This document shows, in pieces, positions 15,423-24,185 of a stretch of DNA of 55,526 nt. Location of the stretch: contig JANYJE010000061.1 in the NCBI GenBank assembly GCA_025408405.1, positions 1-55,526 on the forward strand, given 5' to 3'. Origin of the DNA: Nitrosomonadales bacterium. Its GTDB lineage: Bacteria; Pseudomonadota; Gammaproteobacteria; Burkholderiales; Gallionellaceae. The notes under the pieces are model-generated. The model made no database searches. It saw nothing but the letters and a program-made list of their open reading frames with translations, and was not told the DNA's origin. Each line of letters begins with the position of its first letter. The first letter of the stretch is position 1. The position numbers were made by a program, and so were the translations under genes.

Positions 15423-16739
15423 ATGAAGCAGCCCGTGCCGTTGAGGAAAATTCCCCAGACCAACATCTTTCGCAAAGGTGACGTCTTTGTCCTGTTTGGA
15501 GAGCTGTTTGGTCGCGGCTATGCCAATGGCCTGATCAATGAGGCGCGCAAGGCCGGAATGACCATCATCGGTATCACCGTTGGCCGTCGCGACGAGAACA
15601 ACGCCTTGCGCCCGCTGACCGCTGAAGAGCTGGCCGTGGCCGAGGCCAATCTGGGCGGGCACATCATCAATGTGCCGCTGATGGCCGGTTTCGATCTGGA
15701 TGCGCCTGAAGGCGCAGCGACGCCGACCGATATGCTGGCCGACATGACGCTCAAGAGCTGGCAGGACGACAAGCTGGATTGGACGCATGTGGAAAAATGC
15801 CGCGAAGTCGGCGTCAAGCGCTTCAAGGATTCCTTGGCACGGGTGATGGCCGAGCTGGATGGCATGATCCCCGATGGCAGCAATGCCTTCTTCGCGCATA
15901 CCATGGCGGGCGGGATACCCAAGGTCAAGGTCTTTCTCGCCATCGCAAACCGTATCTACAAAGGCCGCGGCGAGCGCTTCCTGTCCTCGCGCGCGCTGCT
16001 CGACAGCGATCTGGGCAAGCTGATCCTGAAGAACTTCGACGAAGTCACCGCCAACACTTTCCAGTATCTGATCGAAGGCAGCGCTGCGATCCGTGCGCGC
16101 CTGGAAAAAAGCGCCGGGCAGGTGCGCTACACGGCCTACGGCTACCACGGCACCGAGATTCTGATCGGCGACCAATACCTGTGGCAAACCTATTCCAACT
16201 ACACGCAAGGCCAGGCCAAGATGCGGCTTGAGCGCGTCGCCGAATCGGCCTGGGCGCAGGGAATCAAGGCCACGGTATACAACTGCCCGGAGATACGCAC
16301 CAATTCATCCGATATCTTCGTGGGCGTGGAGCTTTCGCTGTTCCCTCTGCTCAAGGCATTGAAGAAAGAGGGCGGCGGGGCGTGGGCAGAGAGCCAGTGG
16401 CGTGTCTGCGACGAGCTGCTGCAGGAAGGCAATACGATCGCAAAACTGTTGCAGCAGATCGAGGACTATAACCTGAGTGGAGTGTCGAAACACTATCGCG
16501 ATTTCGCCGCATGGCCGATGGATAATAGCCTGGAACTCGCCGACCTGATGATAGGCACTTCGGACGAGATCACCCAGATGCACAAAGACCGGAAAGCGCT
16601 GGTGACGGATATTCTGAGCGCGCTGGTGCTGGAAGGCACCGGACCGCTGATGTTCCACGAGACCTCGAATCCTGCCGCGCCGGTGCTGTGGTTGAATCAC
16701 GACATCATCGCCAAGCAGTTGAACGCGATGCACGCCTGA
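15423..16739 (+). CDS. Enoyl-ACP reductase FabMG-family protein
   Basis: The 438-residue protein starts NIFRKGDVFVLFGELFGRGY and continues with GMTIIGITVGRRDENN. Later segments are FFAHTMAGGIPKVKVFLAIA, YTAYGYHGTEILIGDQYLW and VYNCPEIRTNSSDIFVG. I recognise this overall pattern as the family named after the metagenomic enoyl-ACP reductase FabMG. The N-terminal GELFGRGYANGL is compatible with a nucleotide-binding loop. A role in fatty-acid synthesis is inferred from the family name only. It is encoded with its own leader; no fab genes are nearby. Confidence 0.65.
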   Translation: MKQPVPLRKIPQTNIFRKGDVFVLFGELFGRGYANGLINEARKAGMTIIGITVGRRDENNALRPLTAEELAVAEANLGGHIINVPLMAGFDLDAPEGAATPTDMLADMTLKSWQDDKLDWTHVEKCREVGVKRFKDSLARVMAELDGMIPDGSNAFFAHTMAGGIPKVKVFLAIANRIYKGRGERFLSSRALLDSDLGKLILKNFDEVTANTFQYLIEGSAAIRARLEKSAGQVRYTAYGYHGTEILIGDQYLWQTYSNYTQGQAKMRLERVAESAWAQGIKATVYNCPEIRTNSSDIFVGVELSLFPLLKALKKEGGGAWAESQWRVCDELLQEGNTIAKLLQQIEDYNLSGVSKHYRDFAAWPMDNSLELADLMIGTSDEITQMHKDRKALVTDILSALVLEGTGPLMFHETSNPAAPVLWLNHDIIAKQLNAMHA

Positions 16740-16769
16740 ACTGCGGGCGGCGTTCGGGGCCAAAATCAG

Positions 16770-17139
16770 ATGCTCGCCGGGTGTGCTTCCATGCTTTGCC
16801 TCGACAAGTTATTGAGTGCCTGGGGCACACCTGATTTCGAGGCCGTCCTTAAAAAGGAGGTCGCGCAATTCGGGGCGGGGCAACTTCCCCTGCAGCAGGG
16901 ACTCTCCACCGGCAACTATGTAACCGACGAGCCGGTCACGCTGGTGATCCACAGTGTTGCCGAGATGGAAAAGGCGATCCGCGTCAAGGCGGGAATCTTT
17001 TACAAGAGCGTGATCGGCGGTTGCAGTTGTGCGGATGACCCCACTCCCAGCAGCGAAAACATCGAGTACTGCGAGGTTGCAGCTGGATATTGAGAAGGCA
17101 ACTGCAGCAACTGCGCTTACCCTGCTGGCGCACGAATAA
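16770..17139 (+). pseudogene. Small hypothetical gene with probable +1 frameshift near its 3' end
   Basis: The intact frame runs 16770-17093 (107 residues; ATG 16791 is an alternative start). It contains LPLQQGLSTGNYVTDEPVTL and IGGCSCADDPTPSSENIEYC. At GAGGTTGCAG (17073-17082) the frame gives VAAGY and stops. Shifting one base gives QLDIEKATAATALTLLAHE to TAA 17137-17139, which looks like the natural C-terminus. One extra T at about 17078 would explain this. The Cys-rich CSC...C motif may bind metal. The function is unknown. Confidence 0.5.
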
Positions 17140-17215
17140 TCAGGGGCAGGTTCAAGCTGTCTTGCCCGACATTAACGGATAGAATCTCGGCATCATCCAA
17201 CCTTGTGAGCACACC

Positions 17216-17572
17216 ATGAATCTTGCAGAGCTGTTCCACCACGAGACCGATTTGCTTGCTGTCCCTGCCGGTCAGCCCCTGTTCAAAGCAGGCGAGCCGG
17301 GTGAGGTGATGTATGTGTTGATGTCCGGTGCTGCGGAGATCATCGTCAATGACACGGTGGTGGAGGCGGTAGAGCCGGGCGCAATTCTGGGCGAGATGGC
17401 GATGATAGACAACAGCCCGCGTTCGGCGACGGTGATCGCGAAGAGCGATTGCAAGTTTGTGACGCTCGCCCAAAAGCGTTTCAATTTCCTGATCCAGCAG
17501 ACGCCGAACTTCGCGCTGCATGTGATGCGGGTGATGGCGGGGCGTCTGCGCAAGACGGATTCCTACCTGTGA
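17216..17572 (+). CDS. Stand-alone cyclic-nucleotide-binding protein
   Basis: The 118-residue product is a single cNMP-binding beta-roll plus C-terminal helices. The cassette GAILGEMAMIDNSPRSATV keeps the Glu and Arg that hold the ribose and phosphate, unlike the copy at 2753. LFKAGEPGEVMYVLMSGAAE is the first part of the roll, and FALHVMRVMAGRLRKTD the final helix. No effector domain is attached. Such proteins may regulate partners by contact. It is convergent with the pseudouridine synthase gene; the two stops are 19 bases apart. Confidence 0.88.
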   Translation: MNLAELFHHETDLLAVPAGQPLFKAGEPGEVMYVLMSGAAEIIVNDTVVEAVEPGAILGEMAMIDNSPRSATVIAKSDCKFVTLAQKRFNFLIQQTPNFALHVMRVMAGRLRKTDSYL

Positions 17573-17591
17573 TACGCCATCAACGGTGCAC

Positions 17592-18308
17592 TCATGCCGC
17601 TACCAGCTGCGCCATTTGCGCGGCACTCAAATAGCACCATTCGCCTGCTTCAAGATCTAGCGCTGCCAGCGTCAACTGCCCGATCTGCGAGCGGCACAGC
17701 GCGGTGCAGTGGTTGCCCGCAGCGGCGAGCATGCGTTTGACCTGATGGTATTTTCCCTGTTCCAGCACGATCTCCAGACGGTGTGAATCCAGCATTACGC
17801 AGGTGATGGCGGCAAGCAATTCGGGCTCGTCGTGCAGTTTCACCCCCTTTAGCAATTGTGCGACCAGTTTGGGCGTTACCTCATCGTGCGTGGTGGCGAC
17901 ATAGACCTTGGGGATGTGGCGCTTGGGTGAAGATTGCGCATGGATGAATGCGCCATCGTCGGACATCAGCAACAAGCCGGTAGTGTCATGGTCGAGGCGG
18001 CCAACGGGTTGCACGTCGCGGTTGGAGAATTGTTGCGGCAGCAGGCTCAGCACGCCGGGATGATGGCTGGGTTTGCGCGAACATTCGTAATCGGCGGGTT
18101 TGTTGAGCGCGAGATAGAGGTGCTCGAGGAACTTCCATTCCTCGCCGTACACGGTGAAGGCGAGTCCATTGGTCTCAATACTGGTGCGGTAGTCGGTGAT
18201 GGGCTCGCCAGCGATTGTCACTTCGCCAGCGGCGATCAGTTGCTGGCACCATTTGCGTGCGCCGAAGCCTTGTGATTGCAGGATACGATCCAGGGATAAT
18301 TTGCTCAT
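17592..18308 (-). CDS. rsuA: RsuA-family 16S rRNA pseudouridine synthase
   Basis: The 238-residue protein has an N-terminal S4 RNA-binding domain (LDRILQSQGFGARKWCQQLI) and a catalytic domain with PVGRLDHDTTGLLLMSDDG holding the nucleophilic Asp. The later KVYVATTHDEVT and GKYHQVKRMLAAAGNHC motifs are typical of RsuA, which modifies U516 of 16S rRNA. RluB/RluE relatives share the fold, but the HDTTGLLLLS-type motif and length favour RsuA. It is transcribed alone. Confidence 0.87.
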   Translation of the reverse strand: MSKLSLDRILQSQGFGARKWCQQLIAAGEVTIAGEPITDYRTSIETNGLAFTVYGEEWKFLEHLYLALNKPADYECSRKPSHHPGVLSLLPQQFSNRDVQPVGRLDHDTTGLLLMSDDGAFIHAQSSPKRHIPKVYVATTHDEVTPKLVAQLLKGVKLHDEPELLAAITCVMLDSHRLEIVLEQGKYHQVKRMLAAAGNHCTALCRSQIGQLTLAALDLEAGEWCYLSAAQMAQLVAA

Positions 18309-18399
18309 GGCATGACTTTAGCAGAAGAACGCGAGCGCATAGCCTTGCACTAACAGCGGCTTGTGCCCGCATACGCAGGAGTGGCAGGCTTTCGGGGAG

Positions 18400-18558
18400 C
18401 TACTCGGCAGCAGGAGTGGTTTCCCCTTCGCCCGGCGTGGGGGGTTCTGTAGACGGGGTTCCGGTTTTATCCAATTTGCGCTGTTGTTTTTCCTCTTTCT
18501 TTTTCTTCTTGGCTAGATCTTTCTGGCGTTTTTCATACTGGTAGTTAGGCTGAACCAA
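18400..18558 (-). CDS. Lysine-rich small conserved protein
   Basis: A TTG start at 18558, preceded by AAGGA, gives 52 residues (VQPNYQYEKRQKDLAKKKKK, then KEEKQQRKLDK). The longer open frame reaching 18657 lacks a ribosome site and looks non-coding upstream. Small proteins with the QPxYxKRQxELxKKKKKEEK pattern are widespread in proteobacteria and uncharacterised. The Pro/Thr/Glu tail is probably disordered. Strong positive charge suggests contact with RNA or ribosomes, which is only an inference. Confidence 0.6.
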   Translation of the reverse strand: MVQPNYQYEKRQKDLAKKKKKEEKQQRKLDKTGTPSTEPPTPGEGETTPAAE

Positions 18559-18910
18559 GGTGTTGTCCTTTTTCTGGGGGGTGATTGAGAAAAGCAGCTT
18601 CCGTGTTGCGCTTCCGCATCCGGTTCTTTGAGCATCCGTTATTGGATCAGGCGGCATTATATGGGTTTGACAGCAGAATATGCACGATCAGCTGTGTGGA
18701 TCGAGTTTACGGGCTGTTTTCAGCCATCTGGGCCGAGTTGAGCTGAGCTGCTATTGGCCCATGATGCGATGGTTGTTGCACGCTTGTGTAGCAGCAGTTA
18801 CCATCCACCAGCACTCGCCAATGGTGGCCATACTGCGGAATGTTTGTGCAAATGAGATACGCATCGCTGAATTGTAGGTGGCCAGATGGCCAGGGTAGAT
18901 AATCCACAAT

Positions 18911-20206
18911 ATGTTAGCAACCCAAATTGATCCCACAACGGGTTTTCTGGACCGCTATAGCTGCCTTAAAGTAGCGGATGACCTGGTTAGCCGCGTGCGG
19001 AAAGCAGGGCAGCCGCTGGCCGCCTTATGGATTGATCTTGATCGCTTCAAGCAGATAAATGAGTCTTACGGTTATCTGAGCGGCGACAGTGTCATCACTT
19101 TTATTGCCCAGCGTCTGCGTGAAAATGTCGGATCCAGGGCGGAAATCGGCCGCGTGGGGGCGGACGAGTTTGTCTGTCTGGCCCCCAATTTCACGCGCGC
19201 CAACGCGGAGAGGATGGCGAGTGAATTGATGCACGCCATCGAAACGCCTTTGGATATAGGTGAAATTCACCTGCGGCCGAGTGCGAGCATAGGGATCGCC
19301 ATACTGGAGTCCGGTGACGCTACGTTTTCGTTTCTTGAGCGCGCTGACCGCGCGAAAATCTCGGCCAAAAATCAGGGTGGGAACCGTTATGTTGTTTCCG
19401 GTGACGAGCTGGTGTCGGGCCGCATGGGGACATTGCTGGCGCGGGAAGAGTTGGCGGTTGAATACATGTTGTACAACGCGCTGGAAACAGGCGGCCTGCG
19501 CCTCAATTATCAGCCCACAGTAGGATCCGACGGCAGCATTTTGTCGGTCGAGGCGCTGATGCGCTGTACTGTCAACGGCAAAGTAATTTCGCCCGTCAAA
19601 TTTATCCCCGTCGCAGAAAAGACCGGTTTGATCGTGCGTCTGGGCGAATGGAGCCTGCTGGAAGGAACCAGACAGGCGCGTTATCTGCTGGATGCCGGAG
19701 TGCGCACCAAGGTTGCCATCAATGTTTCGCGAGCACAGCTGCTGGACAGCAAGTTTTCTCAGGCGTTGCATGCGGCGCTGGTCTGTGCCAATGTAGAACC
19801 CGGGCTGATCGAGCTTGAGCTGACAGAATCTCTATTCATGGATAATTCAAAGACGGTTCAAAACAATCTGCGCAGTGCGCGGGATTGTGGGGTCAGTTTG
19901 TCGATTGATGATTTCGGCACCGGCTACTCCTGCCTCGCCAACCTGAAAGACATTCCTGCCTGCAAGCTCAAGCTGGACCGCACTTTTGTGCTGGCCCTGC
20001 CGCATGATCGCAGGGCCATGTCCGTCGTGAAAGCCATGGCGCATCTGGGTAAGGATCTCGGCATGACCGTGGTGGCAGAAGGGGTGGAGAAGAAAGAGCA
20101 GTTGGAGATGCTGTGGGACTTGGGTGTTGATGGCGTTCAAGGTTATTATTGCGCCATGCCGATGGACGCGGAAGCGTTGTTCTCGTGGCTTAAGGGAAAC
20201 AGATAA
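18911..20206 (+). CDS. GGDEF-EAL c-di-GMP protein with GADEF motif
   Basis: The 431-residue cytoplasmic protein has no sensor domain. The GGDEF domain at residues 1-165 carries RVGADEF (motif 83-87), so the second Gly is Ala while the Asp-Glu pair remains. The EAL domain (about 170-430) has EAL at 214-216, NVSRAQL, ELTESLF, SIDDFGTGYS, KLDRTF and AEGVE, all residues needed for phosphodiesterase metal binding. It should therefore mainly degrade c-di-GMP. Its stop lies two bases before the HDOD gene, so they form an operon. Confidence 0.88.
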   Translation: MLATQIDPTTGFLDRYSCLKVADDLVSRVRKAGQPLAALWIDLDRFKQINESYGYLSGDSVITFIAQRLRENVGSRAEIGRVGADEFVCLAPNFTRANAERMASELMHAIETPLDIGEIHLRPSASIGIAILESGDATFSFLERADRAKISAKNQGGNRYVVSGDELVSGRMGTLLAREELAVEYMLYNALETGGLRLNYQPTVGSDGSILSVEALMRCTVNGKVISPVKFIPVAEKTGLIVRLGEWSLLEGTRQARYLLDAGVRTKVAINVSRAQLLDSKFSQALHAALVCANVEPGLIELELTESLFMDNSKTVQNNLRSARDCGVSLSIDDFGTGYSCLANLKDIPACKLKLDRTFVLALPHDRRAMSVVKAMAHLGKDLGMTVVAEGVEKKEQLEMLWDLGVDGVQGYYCAMPMDAEALFSWLKGNR

Positions 20207-20208
20207 AC

Positions 20209-21108
20209 ATGACCGCTGGAAACAAAGATATATTGTCCGCAAGGGCAGAAGCCTCGCACGTTGCAGCGCTGCTTGAAAATGCAATACGCGACATCGGCAT
20301 TCCTTCTCGGCCCAGCATACTCGATCGTATCAACGCCGAGATGCACAAGGATAATCCGGACTTCCATCATCTCGCCCACCTCATCACCTCGGATGTGGGG
20401 CTGGCGGCAGGCCTGATTTCGATTTCCAACTCGCCTTATTTCAGTTTCCGCGGCCGCGCACGTTCGACCAACGAAGCGCTGATGATACTGGGACTGGATG
20501 TGTCCAGCCGCGCCATTGCCGGGCTGATTTTGCGCAAGCTGTTTCCTGAAACACCTGGGCTGAACCGCTTCTGGGATGCCTCTGCCATCATTGCCCGCCT
20601 CTCCGGCTGGCTGGCGCAACAAGGCGGCAGTGACATCAACATCCGTGCCGATGATGCTTACACTTTTGGCCTGTTCCGTGATTGCGGTATCCCCATACTG
20701 TTGAACCGATTTCCTCATTACCCGACCGTGCTCAAGAATGCGAATGGCGAAAAGGAGCTGAGTTTTACTGCGGTAGAGGAAGCGCAATGTCCGACCAACC
20801 ATGCCGTGCTGGGGTCTATGCTGGCGCAAAGCTGGTGGCTGCCGGAGGAAGTATGCCTGGCAATCCGCCACCACCATGATTATGCGTTGCTGCAGCAGGA
20901 TGACAGTATCGTCCTGCCGTCAGTGACGCTGGGCCTGATCGCTACGGCGCAGCTGGCCGAACATCTGCTGCAGCACCATACCGGATTGAGCATGACCCAG
21001 GAGTGGGATAAGGCAGGTGCAGTTTGTCTTGAGCTGTTGAGAATAGATGAAAAAGACCTGCAGTCTGTGTATAAGGAAAGTGCAATCGTCATTGACAGCG
21101 CTGACTAG
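20209..21108 (+). CDS. HDOD-domain signalling protein
   Basis: The 299-residue product shows the HDOD pattern: IPSRPSILDRINAEM, HHLAHLITSDVGLAAGLISI, SNSPYFSFRGRARSTNEALM and ILGLDVSSRAIAGLIL. The later CPTNHAVLGSMLAQSWWLPE and AIRHHHDY give a partial HD-like motif. HDOD domains act as non-catalytic output or scaffold modules in c-di-GMP and chemotaxis circuits. It is co-transcribed with the GGDEF-EAL gene, which suggests that it is its partner. A terminator-like hairpin lies about 95 bases downstream. Confidence 0.88.
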   Translation: MTAGNKDILSARAEASHVAALLENAIRDIGIPSRPSILDRINAEMHKDNPDFHHLAHLITSDVGLAAGLISISNSPYFSFRGRARSTNEALMILGLDVSSRAIAGLILRKLFPETPGLNRFWDASAIIARLSGWLAQQGGSDINIRADDAYTFGLFRDCGIPILLNRFPHYPTVLKNANGEKELSFTAVEEAQCPTNHAVLGSMLAQSWWLPEEVCLAIRHHHDYALLQQDDSIVLPSVTLGLIATAQLAEHLLQHHTGLSMTQEWDKAGAVCLELLRIDEKDLQSVYKESAIVIDSAD

Positions 21109-21202
21109 ATTGGGCTGTTCATACCGATCTGGTTGTAGACGCGGGTAAGTGAGGTGGCACTGGCAAGATGCCAGCGCGGCCAGTGGTTTGGGCGTGCAAG
21201 AG

Positions 21203-21226
21203 AACCGCGAGTAAAGCGGTTTTTTT
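21203..21226 (+). terminator. Rho-independent terminator after the GGDEF-EAL/HDOD operon
   Basis: AACCGC at 21203-21208 pairs with GCGGTT at 21216-21221 around a seven-base loop and is followed by a run of T (21220-21226). It is 95 bases after the HDOD stop and 136 bases before the DsrC-like start. The stem is only six pairs, so efficiency may be moderate. Confidence 0.65.
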
Positions 21227-21361
21227 ACAAGATAATACTTGACTACTTTACTATGGTAAGGTTAAATGGTGGCAGTTGCTTGAGTCAATATTCCCGGGTT
21301 TTGTGGTGCGCGCTCAATGTGGTTCCGCATCTTTATTCTTCTAGTCATGAAAGGGTTGAAA

Positions 21362-21655
21362 ATGGCAATTCCAGCACGCGATGGTGACGGGTACCTCCTC
21401 GATATGAGCAATTGGTCTGAAGAAATCGGCCGTGCCATGGCAGAGGTTGACGGTTACGAACTCAATGAAAAAAAATGGGAACAGATAATGAAAGCCCGCG
21501 AATATTTCGAGGAGTTCGGTACTGTTCCGCCGATACGCAAATTCGCCAAGTACGTGGGCGAAGACCAGAAGGAAGTGTTCGAGCTATGGATGACCGGTCC
21601 GATGAAACCTATTACCAAATACGGTGGCATGCCCAAGCCTACTGGCTGCGTGTAA
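21362..21655 (+). CDS. DsrC/TusE-family sulfur-relay protein
   Basis: ATG 21362 (MAIPARDGDGYLLDMSNWSE) gives 97 residues; ATG 21347 upstream is possible but less typical. The family signature is clear: NEKKWEQIMKAREYFEEFGT, PPIRKFAKYVGEDQKEVFEL, and the end MPKPTGCV. The penultimate Cys is present. The second Cys of true DsrC, about ten residues earlier, is missing (PITKYGG there). It is thus TusE-type or a regulatory DsrC-like variant and not the sulfite-reductase partner. No dsrAB or tusBCD genes are in the window. Confidence 0.88.
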   Translation: MAIPARDGDGYLLDMSNWSEEIGRAMAEVDGYELNEKKWEQIMKAREYFEEFGTVPPIRKFAKYVGEDQKEVFELWMTGPMKPITKYGGMPKPTGCV

Positions 21656-21713
21656 CTCAAGCGGCTGTCCGAGGGGTATGCCCTGGCAGTCAGCTTGATG
21701 GAGCGCGGTGTAC

Positions 21714-23195
21714 ATGGATTACGCCATGAGAAAACTCGAGCAGCTGAATTTCGATAATACTTTTGCACGGCTGCCGGCAACATTTCACAGCCGTCTCAAG
21801 CCCACTCCGCTGGCAAAACCCTACCTCGTCAGTTTTAATGCCAATGCTGCCCGGCTGATCGAGCTGGCCTGCGCTGAAGCGTCACGGCAAGAGTTTGTCG
21901 AGTGCTTTGCCGGCAATAGTCTGCTCCCGGGCAGCGAACCGCTGTCCATGCTGTATGCGGGGCACCAGTTCGGCCAGTATGTGCCGCAACTGGGTGACGG
22001 GCGTGCCATCCTGCTGGGCACTATCAAAAATAGTGCCGGCGAGCACTGGGATGTGCAGCTCAAGGGCGCCGGCCGCACGCCATACTCGCGCAATGGCGAC
22101 GGGCGTGCCGTATTGCGCTCCAGCATCCGCGAATATTTGTGCTCGGAAGCCATGCATGGCCTGGGCATTCCGACAACGCGCGCCCTGTGCATCGTGGGCA
22201 GTGACGACGCGGTCTATCGGGAGAGCATAGAAACTGCGGCAGTGGTGACTCGTATTGCACCGTCGCACGTGCGTTTCGGCTCGTTTGAAGTGTTCTATCA
22301 CCGCAGGCAGGACGAGCATATTGCGACGCTGGCGGACTATGTAATCGCCAGGCACTTTCCCCATCTGCTAGCTGCGCCGGGCAAGTACGCGCGCTTTCTG
22401 CATGAAGTGCTGGTGCGCACTGCGCATCTGATCGCCCAGTGGCAGGCGGTAGGGTTCGCGCATGGCGTCATGAATACAGACAACATGTCTATTCTGGGGT
22501 TGACGTTTGATTACGGCCCGTTTGGATTTATGGAAGCTTATGACCCGGGATATGTCTGCAACCATTCCGATCATGAAGGGCGCTATGCGTATGACCAGCA
22601 GCCGCAAATTGGCCTGTGGAACCTGACTGCTCTGGCGCAAGCCCTGACCCCGCTGATGCCGATAGCAGAGGCCGGAAAAATACTGGACGAGTATGGGGAG
22701 ATCTACTCCGAGCGCTATGTGCAGCTGATGAGCCAGAAACTGGGGCTGACTTACGCCGGCCTGGAAGATTTTGCCCTGATCGAGCCGCTGCTGGAAATGA
22801 TGCGGGTGAGCGAGCTGGACTATACCAGCCTGTTCCGCAAGCTGGGCCAGTTCAAAGTTGCAGCGGGTGAAAAGAACAGCCTGTTGCGCGATCTGTTTAT
22901 CGATCGCGCGGCGTTCGATGCGTGGGCCGCAGCCTATCGCGCCAGACTGCAGGCTGAAACCGGCACGGATGCTGAACGCCGAGCGCGCATGGACAGGGTC
23001 AACCCCAAATACATCCTGCGCAATTATCTGGCACAGACTGCGATCAGCAAGGCGGAGAAAGAGCGCGATTTCTCAGAAGTGGAGCGCTTGCTGAACCTGC
23101 TCAGCCGGCCCTATGACGAGCAGCCCGAGATGGAAAGCTATGCCGCACCAGCGCCGGACTGGGCACGCAATATTGAAGTGAGTTGCTCATCCTGA
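21714..23195 (+). CDS. selO: SelO/YdiU protein adenylyltransferase
   Basis: ATG 21714 gives 493 residues. Typical motifs include SMLYAGHQFGQYVPQLGDGR, GAGRTPYSRNGDGRAVLRS, HGVMNTDNMSILGLTFDYGP and NPKYILRNYLAQ. SelO is a pseudokinase that transfers AMP to protein hydroxyls and responds to oxidative stress. The chain ends CSS, where the conserved Cys occupies the place of selenocysteine in eukaryotic SelO. It lies 58 bases after the DsrC-like gene, on the same strand and perhaps in one unit. Confidence 0.95.
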   Translation: MDYAMRKLEQLNFDNTFARLPATFHSRLKPTPLAKPYLVSFNANAARLIELACAEASRQEFVECFAGNSLLPGSEPLSMLYAGHQFGQYVPQLGDGRAILLGTIKNSAGEHWDVQLKGAGRTPYSRNGDGRAVLRSSIREYLCSEAMHGLGIPTTRALCIVGSDDAVYRESIETAAVVTRIAPSHVRFGSFEVFYHRRQDEHIATLADYVIARHFPHLLAAPGKYARFLHEVLVRTAHLIAQWQAVGFAHGVMNTDNMSILGLTFDYGPFGFMEAYDPGYVCNHSDHEGRYAYDQQPQIGLWNLTALAQALTPLMPIAEAGKILDEYGEIYSERYVQLMSQKLGLTYAGLEDFALIEPLLEMMRVSELDYTSLFRKLGQFKVAAGEKNSLLRDLFIDRAAFDAWAAAYRARLQAETGTDAERRARMDRVNPKYILRNYLAQTAISKAEKERDFSEVERLLNLLSRPYDEQPEMESYAAPAPDWARNIEVSCSS

Positions 23196-23283
23196 TTCGG
23201 GCGCAGTGCCAGTTGGATCTAAGCAGAGAGGAGTACACTGCAGCAGCAATAATTTTGTCACTGCGTATTCACAAGGAATTGTC

Positions 23284-23511
23284 ATGCCTTACTATGTTTA
23301 TAAAATTTTCGAATTTCCGATGAAACGTGTGGAAAAGATAGAGCAACATGATGTTTATCGCACTGCTGCAGATCGTTCCAAGACCCTGCGCCGCGAGCTG
23401 GCCTTGAGCGAACGCTGCAATGTGAAGATGATCTTCGCGGAAAACGAGTTGCAAGCCGAAGACCTGCTGACACAAGTGCGCGAGCCCGCCCCCGAACTGG
23501 GCGACGATTGA
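23284..23511 (+). CDS. Small conserved protein, 75 aa
   Basis: ATG 23284 follows AAGGAATTGTC. The product starts YYVYKIFEFPMKRVEKIEQH and contains AADRSKTLRRELALSERCNV and a C-terminal acidic part (AEDLLTQVREPAPELGDD). No family name is recognised. Basic and aromatic residues near the start suggest a compact alpha/beta fold. It lies 88 bases after selO on the same strand, consistent with association with that gene. Confidence 0.65.
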   Translation: MPYYVYKIFEFPMKRVEKIEQHDVYRTAADRSKTLRRELALSERCNVKMIFAENELQAEDLLTQVREPAPELGDD

Positions 23512-23736
23512 AGCTGAAATCCAGTTCATGCTACATAACCAGCGACTTAATGGGCGTTGTTTGCTCGTTTAGTCGAATGGCGAGCAGCTTCATCAAAGAT
23601 CACAGAGGATACAGAGAGTGTGCGCTACTCAATGCTTGCCACTATTCGCTCATTGTGTGATTCGCCGCAATGGGTTGATTGCTTATTTGTTCTCTGTGAA
23701 AAAAATATTTTTCCGGGCTGAATAAGGTGAAACGCG

Positions 23737-24174
23737 ATGGATGAGAACGCCTTCATGCAGACCCTGGGTGCGGTCAATCCCAGGCCCTGCGCGTTCGAGA
23801 AGGCCATCCTGAGCAGGCGCTGCGTCTGTGCCCTGGTAGAGAGGCGTTACGTTGCTGAGCGTGAAATGGTTGCTTGCAAGCTGCCCGCAGCCCGTGAAAC
23901 CTGCAGCGAACTGCTCGGGTTGCTGCGGCAGAACTCGGCGTTTGCACTGCACCTGGCCCATGTCACTCCGCCTTTGTCTTACGCCCAGGAAGTCAAGGTG
24001 CAGTGCGGTGGTTTGCTGGGACTGCAGCATGAAATTGATGGCGCGGATGCGGTGAGCAATGTAATCGGGCTGGTTGAGTTCGCATGCCAGAAATTTGGCA
24101 GCTTTGAAGAGCTGCCTTATTCTAAAATTGTGCAATCAGTTGTAAATTTCCAGGTGCGTAAACGTCCAGACTAG
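23737..24174 (+). CDS. Cysteine-rich conserved hypothetical protein
   Basis: The 145-residue protein has cysteines at 18, 29, 31, 47 and 56 and two more in the C-terminal half (QCGGLLGL and EFACQKFG). The pattern NPRPCAFEKAILSRRCVCAL, then AEREMVACKLPAARETC, looks like a metal or iron-sulfur binding protein. The end SFEELPYSKIVQSVVNFQVR is conserved-looking. No named family is known to me. It is 11 bases upstream of the 349-aa gene and probably co-expressed and partnered with it. Confidence 0.6.
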   Translation: MDENAFMQTLGAVNPRPCAFEKAILSRRCVCALVERRYVAEREMVACKLPAARETCSELLGLLRQNSAFALHLAHVTPPLSYAQEVKVQCGGLLGLQHEIDGADAVSNVIGLVEFACQKFGSFEELPYSKIVQSVVNFQVRKRPD

Positions 24175-24185
24175 GAGTAGCCGCC

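Noticed and set aside
13257..16208. A 983-codon open frame on the minus strand
   Set aside because: It lies antisense to pepD, the AEC transporter and the FabMG-family gene, is rich in Gln/Arg/His as expected of GC-rich shadows, and has no domain.
21160..21185. Sigma-54 promoter from TGGCAC near the DsrC-like gene
   Set aside because: The GG-to-GC spacing is wrong for a -24/-12 promoter.
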